DNA from: JBDLID01 sp039715055 | GTDB lineage: Bacteria > Desulfobacterota > Desulfobulbia > Desulfobulbales > Desulfocapsaceae | Length of the DNA stretch: 5,258 nt | Reading direction: 5' to 3' | Assembly (NCBI GenBank): GCA_039715055.1 | Contig: JBDLID010000182.1 | Location: 1 to 5,258 of the forward strand | Shown: positions 1-5,258 of the stretch, one piece after another | Position numbering within the stretch: the first letter of the stretch is position 1 | Layout of the letters: each line of letters begins with the position of its first letter | The notes under the pieces: generated by a model | The model's input: the letters and a program-made list of their open reading frames with translations, nothing else | The model's database searches: none | Told to the model about the DNA's origin: nothing | Position numbers and translations under genes: made by a program

Positions 1-255
1 AGGAAATAATGATGAGTGTGATCGAAAACAATATGAGAAGTTCTCTGTACTGGGAGATAGTTTGGTAGATTTTTTATAATTTTGAAGAGTTAGCATATTA
101 ACAAGAACCCTTCCTTTTAGTTTTTCCTGCATGGTCCGGCCTGAAGGTGCACTTTCTTAACAAATTTATCCAATATTATCAGTTCGTTTCTGCCTGAAAA
201 AGCACCTTGCACCAGCGCCATTCGGGTCAGAGTAAAATTAAAACCAATATTATTT
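1..255. other. AT-rich non-coding flank
   Basis: No convincing coding region is seen on either strand. The only short frame with a Shine-Dalgarno-like start is a 19-codon ORF at 9-68, which is too weak to call. Composition is visibly richer in A and T than the genes to the right. The stretch holds the two inverted repeats listed separately. It is the 3' flank of the response regulator/kinase operon and forms one boundary of the locus inside the window. Confidence 0.55.
144..208. repeat. Imperfect inverted repeat in the AT-rich flank
   Basis: The arms at 144-156 and 196-208 pair at 11 of 13 positions, with a perfect 7-bp outer stem (AAGGTGC/GCACCTT). They enclose a 39-base loop that contains CCAATATTAT at 170-179. 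The repeat lies downstream of the histidine kinase, in a region with no gene. There is no T-run at the expected place for an intrinsic terminator, and the long loop argues against one. It may be a protein-binding site, a remnant, or chance in AT-rich DNA. Confidence 0.3.
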
Positions 256-266
256 TTACTCAGACC
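225..266 (-). repeat. Inverted repeat spanning the kinase stop codon; possible 3'-end hairpin
   Basis: The arms at 225-237 (GGTCAGAGTAAAA) and 254-266 (TTTTACTCAGACC) pair at 12 of 13 positions with one A/A mismatch and a 16-base loop. The TAA stop of the histidine kinase (256-258, minus strand) lies inside one arm, so the hairpin would form at the very end of the kinase message. It could mark transcript end or protect the 3' end. No U-tract follows directly in the minus-strand transcript, so it is not a textbook rho-independent terminator. The loop contains CCAATATTAT (244-253), the same word found in the loop of the inverted repeat at 144-208. Confidence 0.4.
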
Positions 267-1872
267 TCATTTGTTGCTGGTGTATTTTACTGACGAGAAC
301 TTTAAAAACTGCTCCCTGAGGGGAGGGCATCAGTTCCACAGAGCCATCATGCGCCTTCAATAATGACTGAACAATGGCAAGGCCAAGCCCGGTTCCGCCA
401 TTGTGTCGATTGGTTGTAAAAAAGGGTCGAAAGATCTTTTTGGCATTGGCCTTGGAAATGCCACTACCGTTGTCCCGGACCAGCCATTCAATGTTGTTGT
501 CCGCACCTGACTGAACATCGACCTTGACCGAGACTTGCGGGCCGCCGTGCTGGAGGGAGTTGTCGATGAGGTTTGCAATGATCGAAACCAGGGTATCCGC
601 TTCGATATGCATCTTGGATAATCCATTTTCCGTGCTGATCCCCACCTGCTGCACCTGTTCCCGGTATCGGTGAGTCAGGCGCTCAACCACCTGGCTGACA
701 GTGCAGGTTGCAGATCCCTGGCGGCTCACATCGGCCCTGGCCAGTTCATGGAGGCGGGTAACCATCAGGTCCAGCCCTTTGATGTCGATTGCCATGTTTT
801 CAAGAAAGCGCTGCCGCTCCTGGTCGGTCATACTGTTGCCGTGGTCCTGGAGCAGCTCGACCGCTCCACTTAGAGAGGTGAGGGGCGTCTTGAACTCGTG
901 GGAAACATTTCTCGCAAATGTCTCGATATATTCGGTTCGACTCCTGAGGCTGGTCGCCATTTCCGCAAAGGAATTCGAAAGCTGGGCCACCTCCCTGGTG
1001 CACGGGTAGTCCAGGGGACGGGCTCCATCGTGTTCCCCCCGCCCTATTTTTTCAGTCTGGCGGACCAGCGCCCTGATCGGTCGACTGATAATGATCGTTG
1101 TCAGCAGAGAGACCACCAGCACCAGGAGGAGCAGCGCCGCACCGCCTTTTACGAGGTGAGTACGAATCTGGTAAAGACTCTGGCTGACTCCCAGCGGGCT
1201 GCGGGAGAGAATCACACCACCCACTACTTTATCCCCTTCAATAACCGGCAGGGCGACAAAGACCCGAACCCAGGCCCGTCGGCTGATTGACGCAAGGGGC
1301 GGCGCTGGCTCGTCCGGGATTCGTTCCCGCAGGAGACTGACATAGCTGCCCCTGAGCATCTGTTGGACCTCCAGCCGGTTGAGCAGGGAGAGACCGGCTT
1401 CCGAACCGCTGGAGGCAACGACAATTCCTTGATGATCCACCAACCGGACCCCGGCAAGGGTGACTTGTTTGGCATCCTTGATGATCGGTTCCAGGATGCG
1501 GCCGGCAGCCAGTGCCATCGGGTCAGGCGGCTGGCCCGGGGCCTTTGCCTCCGGCGCGCTGGGATGGATGGGCTCACTGGCCACATCGAGCTGTGCGCTG
1601 AGCAGGGCGAACTCTTTATCTGTTGGTGGGCAGTCGACACACTGTTGACCGGTCAATACAAGGTTTTCAGACGACGATAAAGAGATGAGCTGCTGGTGAA
1701 ATGTTGCAGCCAGCAGGGCTCCCTGGCCGATCAGGGCGGATTCGGTCCGTCGAACCAGCTCGCTTTCATAGAGATGGAGCAGGTAGATACCGCCCACCGG
1801 CAGCAGAAGAATCATCAGGTTGGTGAGCAGCAGCAGGGTGCGCAGGCGGGGCAGGGGGAAGAACGACTTCAT
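256..1872 (-). CDS. Membrane sensor histidine kinase with Cache-like sensor and HAMP domain
   Basis: This 538-residue protein is the sensor of a two-component system. It has an N-terminal membrane segment (about 11-33), a roughly 210-residue periplasmic region, a second membrane segment (about 243-263) and a HAMP linker (about 264-316). A HisKA domain follows, with the phospho-acceptor in VSHEFKTP (His325), then a HATPase_c domain with the N-box (Asn434-Asn438), DNGSG (467-471), FRPFF (481-485) and GGTGLGLAI (492-500). All catalytic motifs are intact. The periplasmic part from about 130 to 230 resembles a single Cache/PAS-like fold (VRLVDHQGIVVAS). Before it lie a CxxC pair (Cys78, Cys81) and a proline-rich linker (104-118). 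The ATG start directly follows the regulator's TAG stop and has no clear Shine-Dalgarno site of its own, which suggests translational coupling. The kinase class is certain; the signal is unknown. Confidence 0.96.
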   Translation of the reverse strand: MKSFFPLPRLRTLLLLTNLMILLLPVGGIYLLHLYESELVRRTESALIGQGALLAATFHQQLISLSSSENLVLTGQQCVDCPPTDKEFALLSAQLDVASEPIHPSAPEAKAPGQPPDPMALAAGRILEPIIKDAKQVTLAGVRLVDHQGIVVASSGSEAGLSLLNRLEVQQMLRGSYVSLLRERIPDEPAPPLASISRRAWVRVFVALPVIEGDKVVGGVILSRSPLGVSQSLYQIRTHLVKGGAALLLLVLVVSLLTTIIISRPIRALVRQTEKIGRGEHDGARPLDYPCTREVAQLSNSFAEMATSLRSRTEYIETFARNVSHEFKTPLTSLSGAVELLQDHGNSMTDQERQRFLENMAIDIKGLDLMVTRLHELARADVSRQGSATCTVSQVVERLTHRYREQVQQVGISTENGLSKMHIEADTLVSIIANLIDNSLQHGGPQVSVKVDVQSGADNNIEWLVRDNGSGISKANAKKIFRPFFTTNRHNGGTGLGLAIVQSLLKAHDGSVELMPSPQGAVFKVLVSKIHQQQMRSE

Positions 1873-2616
1873 CTAGCTGCACGGGCCCAGTTTGTAGCCG
1901 ATGCCGCGGACGGTAATAATTGGATCGCCACCGGCCTCCCGGAACTTGGCCCGGATCTTACGGATATGACTGTCAATGGTACGATCGGTGACAAGTGTCC
2001 CATGGTCGTATGTTCTGTCCATCAGCTCGTCGCGACTGAAGACACGGCCCGCAGAGCTCATCAATGACTGGAGCAGACCAAACTCAGTGGCGGTCAGGAC
2101 AACTTCGCAACCACCCCAGAAGACCTGGCAGCAGGCGGTATCGAGGAGCAGGTGGCCGCAGTGGAGCCTCTCCCTTGTGCTCTCTTTTTTCTCAACACCA
2201 TTTGTTGCAGCCCCCCGTCGCAGCACCGCCTTGACCCTGGCCACCAGCTCTCTTGGGCTGAACGGCTTGGTGATGTAATCATCTCCCCCGAGCTCAAGGC
2301 CAATGATTCGGTCTATTTCATCATCTTTTGAGGAAAGAAAAATAATCGGCACCCTGGATGTGCGGCGAAGCTCTCTGCAGACCTCGGTGCCGTCCATTTC
2401 CGGCATGAGGATGTCGAGGATAATCAGGTCGGGATCATCCCTGTTAACGGCTTCCATGCAGTGGAGACCGTTTTCCGCCTCAACAGTTCGATAGCCCGCC
2501 TTATTCAGGGCAAAACAGACAACTTCCCGGATATGGGAGTCGTCATCTGTAACGAGAACGGTTTCCCGGAAGGGAGGGATGGTCGGCTCATCGGTTTGGG
2601 AAAAAGAATCGCTCAT
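1873..2616 (-). CDS. OmpR/PhoB-family response regulator
   Basis: This 247-residue DNA-binding response regulator is the partner of the adjacent kinase. The receiver domain (about 18-134) has the acidic pocket Asp24-Asp26, the phospho-acceptor Asp68 in LIILDILMPEMDG, the switch Ser95 and the conserved Lys117 in ITKPFSP. The C-terminal winged-helix domain (about 150-245) shows the family hallmarks TATEFGLLQ, GRVFSRDEL, DRTIDSHIRKIRAKF and VRGIGYKLG. Length and domain order are typical. An in-frame TGA lies just upstream of the ATG, so a longer start is excluded; a GGTGAG stretch offers a modest ribosome-binding site. Proteins of this class usually bind 11-bp-spaced direct repeats as head-to-tail dimers, and such an array lies 54-119 bp upstream of this start. 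It is therefore the best candidate to bind there, controlling the divergent exosortase operon and possibly itself. The exact regulon is inferred. Confidence 0.97.
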   Translation of the reverse strand: MSDSFSQTDEPTIPPFRETVLVTDDDSHIREVVCFALNKAGYRTVEAENGLHCMEAVNRDDPDLIILDILMPEMDGTEVCRELRRTSRVPIIFLSSKDDEIDRIIGLELGGDDYITKPFSPRELVARVKAVLRRGAATNGVEKKESTRERLHCGHLLLDTACCQVFWGGCEVVLTATEFGLLQSLMSSAGRVFSRDELMDRTYDHGTLVTDRTIDSHIRKIRAKFREAGGDPIITVRGIGYKLGPCS

Positions 2617-2669
2617 CGCTCACCATCCATAATCATCGCCTGACGTATCGATGGATTTTTTTGAGGGGG

Positions 2670-2735
2670 TCTGCACCAGATCTGCACAATTCTTTCACCT
2701 GATTTTCACCATTGAATCATCCTGTCTGCACCTTC
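2670..2735 (+). promoter_or_regulatory. Array of six 11-bp direct repeats; probable response-regulator operator
   Basis: Six consecutive 11-bp units begin at 2670, 2681, 2692, 2703, 2714 and 2725. They read TCTGCACCAGA, TCTGCACAATT, CTTTCACCTGA, TTTTCACCATT, GAATCATCCTG and TCTGCACCTTC. The CA of the core is present in all six and CAC in five; the unit at 2714 is degenerate. Direct repeats with an 11-bp period are the known binding layout of PhoB/OmpR-type regulators, and one is encoded next door. A weak extended -10 candidate (TGCTAAGTT, 2739-2747) lies just downstream, so units 5 and 6 would cover the -35 region, as in PhoB-activated promoters. Binding by the neighbouring regulator and the promoter position are inferences. 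Confidence 0.7.
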
Positions 2736-2785
2736 AGTTGCTAAGTTTTTCTGAAAGGCAAAGGAAAATAGCAAGCTTAATCCCT

Positions 2786-3544
2786 ATGACAGTACCATAC
2801 CGGAGTAGCAGGGAAGTGCAAAATAAAATCCATATTCAGGTTCATTACCCTCTTGTCACCACAATCAAAGAGCTGTGGAAAACAGCGACCCTGCTCTGCC
2901 GGGCAAAGCCCGAGGTGCTCTGCAGCTGGTTTGACCGCGAGACTGAAAAGATCAGGCTCTGCCTGCTGCTGATCCTTGTTTGCGGCGCGCTATACGGTAT
3001 GACTCTCGGAGTGTGGCGGTCACCCCTGCAGGCAGTGTATGTGGCCGTTAAATTCCCCTTGCTGATTGTTCTCACCATGCTCGGGACCGGTCTGATCAAT
3101 GGCATGCTTGCCCAGCTGCTGGGGATTGCAATCAGTTTCCGTCAGAGTCTTCTTGCCGTCCTGATGAGCTTTGCACTGCTGAGCTTGATCCTGGCCTCCT
3201 TTTCACCACTGCTGCTGTTTCTCGTCTACAACCTTCCTCCCATGGGAAGTGAAGGGGCGGGTGCCGGTCATAGAGTTTTGCTGCTGGTCAATGTGGCGAT
3301 CATCACCCTTTCCGGGCTGCTGGCCAATATCCATCTCTACACCCTGCTGGTTCATATCTGCCGAACGTCTTCTACGGCGCTGCAGCTTCTTTTCACCTGG
3401 CTGACGGTGAATATGTTTCTCGGCTGCCAGTTGTCCTGGAACCTGCGACCCTTTTTCGGCAGCCCGGCGCTGCCGGTCCGTTTCTTGAGAGATGATCCCT
3501 TTGCCCACAGTTTTTACGAGGCCATCTATCGCATGCTCTTCTAA
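2786..3544 (+). CDS. Polytopic membrane protein of unknown function (Yip1-like style), paralog of the next gene
   Basis: From the ATG at 2786 this encodes 252 residues. A short polar N-terminus (1-55) ends in KPEVLCSWF, then come about five or six hydrophobic segments (about 57-77, 86-113, 119-149, 163-189, 197-218). A conserved-looking tail follows, with QLSWNLRPFFG (215-225) and a polar C-terminus ending FYEAIYRMLF. I do not recognise a biochemical function; the general layout resembles Yip1-type membrane proteins. The open frame extends back to an ATG at 2651, but that extension covers the 11-bp repeat operator and has no ribosome-binding site, so it is rejected. The true start is uncertain: the ATG at 2786 has AAGGA rather far upstream (2761-2765), while the GTG at 2816 has GGAG at 2802-2805. 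It is the first gene of the exosortase operon and shares motifs with the following gene. Confidence 0.85.
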   Translation: MTVPYRSSREVQNKIHIQVHYPLVTTIKELWKTATLLCRAKPEVLCSWFDRETEKIRLCLLLILVCGALYGMTLGVWRSPLQAVYVAVKFPLLIVLTMLGTGLINGMLAQLLGIAISFRQSLLAVLMSFALLSLILASFSPLLLFLVYNLPPMGSEGAGAGHRVLLLVNVAIITLSGLLANIHLYTLLVHICRTSSTALQLLFTWLTVNMFLGCQLSWNLRPFFGSPALPVRFLRDDPFAHSFYEAIYRMLF

Positions 3545-3602
3545 AAAAGAGCGATTAAGGCTGGCCAGCTCAAATTCAAAAAGGTCTTTATGGAGAATTG
3601 CT

Positions 3603-4358
3603 ATGACAGACAAAGACGAAACAATCAACCGGGATGAGCTGACAACTAAAGGCCACTCTTCCCACACCAATGAACAAGAGAGCTCAGCTGTGCTGGAGGC
3701 CAAGGCAGGCCCGGGCCTGCTCGTAGATACCCTTCTTAAAAAGCCGGATCTGCTGGTTCGCCAGATCGTCGACGGCCGCTCCGCCAGGAATATCGCTGTT
3801 CTTGTCCTGGCTGGAGCCTGCTGCCACCTGGCCTATGGCCTGATTGTCGGCAGTTTCTCCGGAAACAGTCAATGGCTGGCAGCACCTTTGAAAATTATCT
3901 TCGGCACAACACTTTCCGCCCTGTTGTGTTTCCCAAGTCTCTATATCTTTGCCAGCCTCAGCGGAGCCAGCCTCACTCCAGGTCAGGCACTGGGGCTGAT
4001 GTCCAGCGGCCTGTCTCTGGTCGGAGTGCTCCTGCTGGGCTTTGCCCCTGTGGCCTTTGTCTTCACCTTTTCCATCCAAACCTCTTTTTTCATGGGAGCG
4101 ATCCATCTTCTCATCTGGGGGGTGGGGATCATTTTCGGCCTCCGCTATATCCTCAAATCCCTGGCAGCCATGTCCTGCCGGGATGGATACCTTATCAAAC
4201 TGTGGGGAGTGATCCTGGTGGTCACCATGCTGCAGATGTCCACAACCCTGCGACCGATTATCGGTGAGTCCGACAAGTTATTGACCACTGAAAAGCGATC
4301 ATTTGTCGTCCACTGGCTGGAGAACGGATCCGATATGGAAAAAGAGCAGGTTCGCTGA
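3603..4358 (+). CDS. Polytopic membrane protein of unknown function, diverged paralog of the preceding gene
   Basis: This encodes 251 residues. The first 40 residues are polar and charged and probably cytoplasmic. Next comes KPDLL (47-51), then about five hydrophobic segments (about 62-84, 93-119, 127-156, 161-186, 196-213) and a polar tail with QMSTTLRPIIG (211-221). The KP(D/E) start, a YG pair in the first membrane segment and the QxSxxLRPxxG motif line up with the upstream gene, indicating an old tandem duplication. The ATG at 3603 is chosen because GGAG (3592-3595) sits 7 bases upstream. The frame is open back to 3492, but that part would overlap the end of the previous gene and reads as unlikely protein. 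It is 58 bases downstream of the previous gene with no terminator between, and 13 bases before the exosortase, so co-transcription is likely. The function is unknown; a partner role for the exosortase is only inferred from context. Confidence 0.88.
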   Translation: MTDKDETINRDELTTKGHSSHTNEQESSAVLEAKAGPGLLVDTLLKKPDLLVRQIVDGRSARNIAVLVLAGACCHLAYGLIVGSFSGNSQWLAAPLKIIFGTTLSALLCFPSLYIFASLSGASLTPGQALGLMSSGLSLVGVLLLGFAPVAFVFTFSIQTSFFMGAIHLLIWGVGIIFGLRYILKSLAAMSCRDGYLIKLWGVILVVTMLQMSTTLRPIIGESDKLLTTEKRSFVVHWLENGSDMEKEQVR

Positions 4359-4371
4359 GGTTCAGGCTGGC

Positions 4372-5258
4372 ATGCAGATGAAAAAAGGACAACCCCGCTC
4401 AGCCACAGTCACCATGTTTCCAGCAAGATTGAGACTGAACCGGGTAGTCCTGATGATTCTCCCTGTTGCAGGAGCCTCCCTCTTCCTGTACATGCCGGTA
4501 ATTCACTGGCTGTTGAAGAAGATGTCGGCATCAAATGGTGCCTTGCATGGTTTCAGCCTGATCATCATTGGCGGTGTCGGGCTCTATCGACTCTCACTTA
4601 AAAAAACAGCCGGACTCCGCCAGCCGACCCTCTACCATCCCGGTCTTTTGATCTGGTTTCCTGCCTCAATTATCTACCTCTATAACGAGGCGTATATCGG
4701 TTTTCATACCCTGTCTGCCGCGCTCTTTATCGTCCATCTGTATGGGCTGGCAGGCCATTTTCTCTACCGCCAACAGTGGCAGTTCATGTTCCTGCCGCTG
4801 CTGCTGATGATCCTGGTCCTGCCGTTTGAACACTACCTTGATGTCTATCTCGGTTTTCCCCTGCGGCTGCTCAGTGCCCAGCTGGCCGCTTCACTGCTGC
4901 AGGTGGCCGATCTGCCCATGCTCACCAGCGAGTCGATCCTGATGATCGACAACCGGGCGGCAATGATTGATCTTGATTGCAGCGGCATCAAAAGCCTCTG
5001 GGTCGGATTGATCTTTTACCTGCTGCTCACCTGGATTGAACGATTCAAGGTCAACTCTGCATGGCTGGCAACGGGGCTGGCCTTTGGACTGTTGCTGGTG
5101 CTTGGCAATATTTTTCGTATTGTCATCCTTGTGACCCTGGAGCTTGTCCTCGAGTTTGGTCAGGCGGCCCGGTTGCTCCATCAGCCGCTTGGCCTGTTGA
5201 GCTTTGCCCTCTCCTGCCTCGTTGTCTGGATGGTCCTTATCAGATTTGGCGATAAGAC
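4372..5258 (+). CDS. Exosortase/archaeosortase-family transpeptidase, 3' end beyond the window
   Basis: At least 295 codons are open from the ATG at 4372 to the window edge. The protein is mostly hydrophobic, with about eight membrane segments. The exosortase catalytic triad is visible: Cys203 in DCSGIKSLW, Arg249 in NIFRI, and His270 in LHQPLG, each in or next to a membrane segment as the family requires. Exosortases cleave and transfer proteins carrying a C-terminal sorting tail (motif, membrane helix, basic end) at the cytoplasmic membrane. The CSGxKSLW wording resembles minor subfamilies such as exosortase O or N more than the classical EpsH type; that subfamily call is tentative. The start follows a TGAGG (4356-4360) that overlaps the previous stop; the ATGs at 4378 and 4414 are in-frame alternatives. 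Because the gene is cut off, any C-terminal extra domain cannot be judged. No substrate with a sorting tail is in the window. Confidence 0.88.
   Translation, partial: MQMKKGQPRSATVTMFPARLRLNRVVLMILPVAGASLFLYMPVIHWLLKKMSASNGALHGFSLIIIGGVGLYRLSLKKTAGLRQPTLYHPGLLIWFPASIIYLYNEAYIGFHTLSAALFIVHLYGLAGHFLYRQQWQFMFLPLLLMILVLPFEHYLDVYLGFPLRLLSAQLAASLLQVADLPMLTSESILMIDNRAAMIDLDCSGIKSLWVGLIFYLLLTWIERFKVNSAWLATGLAFGLLLVLGNIFRIVILVTLELVLEFGQAARLLHQPLGLLSFALSCLVVWMVLIRFGDK

Noticed and set aside
9..68. A 19-codon ORF preceded by AGGA at the left edge of the window
   Set aside because: It is very short, has no recognisable peptide feature, and sits in AT-rich DNA where such frames arise by chance. The Shine-Dalgarno-like bases at 1-4 are not enough to call it.
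898..1290. A 130-codon plus-strand frame inside the kinase gene
   Set aside because: It is antisense to a kinase with all motifs intact, and its translation shows no domain-like pattern.
3560..3569. Perfect 10-bp palindrome GCTGGCCAGC between the two membrane-protein genes
   Set aside because: It has no loop or T-run, so it is not a terminator, and a single short palindrome of this size can occur by chance.
3492..3602. A 37-codon upstream extension of the second membrane protein
   Set aside because: It would overlap the last codons of the preceding gene in another frame, while the ATG at 3603 has a well-spaced GGAG. The extension is mostly polar, basic sequence that looks like a frame shadow.
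3203..3703. A 166-codon minus-strand frame opposite the junction of the two membrane-protein genes
   Set aside because: It lies antisense to two better-supported membrane-protein genes, has a low-complexity Gln/Arg-rich translation typical of an antisense shadow, and has no start signal of note.
4891..5181. A 96-codon minus-strand frame opposite the exosortase
   Set aside because: The plus-strand frame carries the full exosortase triad and membrane helices; the minus-strand translation is a Gln/Lys/Asp-rich shadow of hydrophobic codons.

Overview
The window holds a compact accessory locus of five genes in two divergent units. It is moderately GC-rich in the genes and clearly AT-rich in the first 255 bases. 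The gene content (a two-component pair and an exosortase/archaeosortase-family membrane protein) suggests a Gram-negative, PEP-CTERM-type bacterium, perhaps a deltaproteobacterium. That placement is an inference from general style and rests on no marker gene. No rRNA, tRNA, CRISPR array or insertion sequence was seen.

Left unit (minus strand, 2616 down to 256): an OmpR/PhoB-type response regulator is followed directly by a membrane-bound HAMP sensor histidine kinase. The regulator's stop codon abuts the kinase's start codon. Beyond the kinase, bases 1-255 contain no convincing gene but hold two imperfect inverted repeats, both with the same 10-base word in their loops.

Intergenic region (2617-2785): this divergent control region carries six units of 11 bp in exact phase (2670-2735), five of them well conserved, with a CAC core. 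This is the layout expected for a PhoB/OmpR-family operator, and it points towards the rightward genes.

Right unit (plus strand, about 2786 to beyond 5258): two polytopic membrane proteins of about 250 residues look like diverged paralogs, sharing a KP(E/D) start motif and a QxSxxLRPxxG motif near the C-terminus. They are followed after 13 bases by an exosortase-family transpeptidase with its catalytic Cys, Arg and His visible. The exosortase runs off the right edge of the window.

Working model (inference): the kinase senses an envelope signal and phosphorylates the regulator. The regulator binds the 11-bp repeat array and controls the membrane-protein/exosortase operon, and possibly its own operon. 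The paired membrane proteins may be accessory components of a dedicated protein-sorting or envelope-modification pathway. No substrate protein with a sorting tail lies inside the window.
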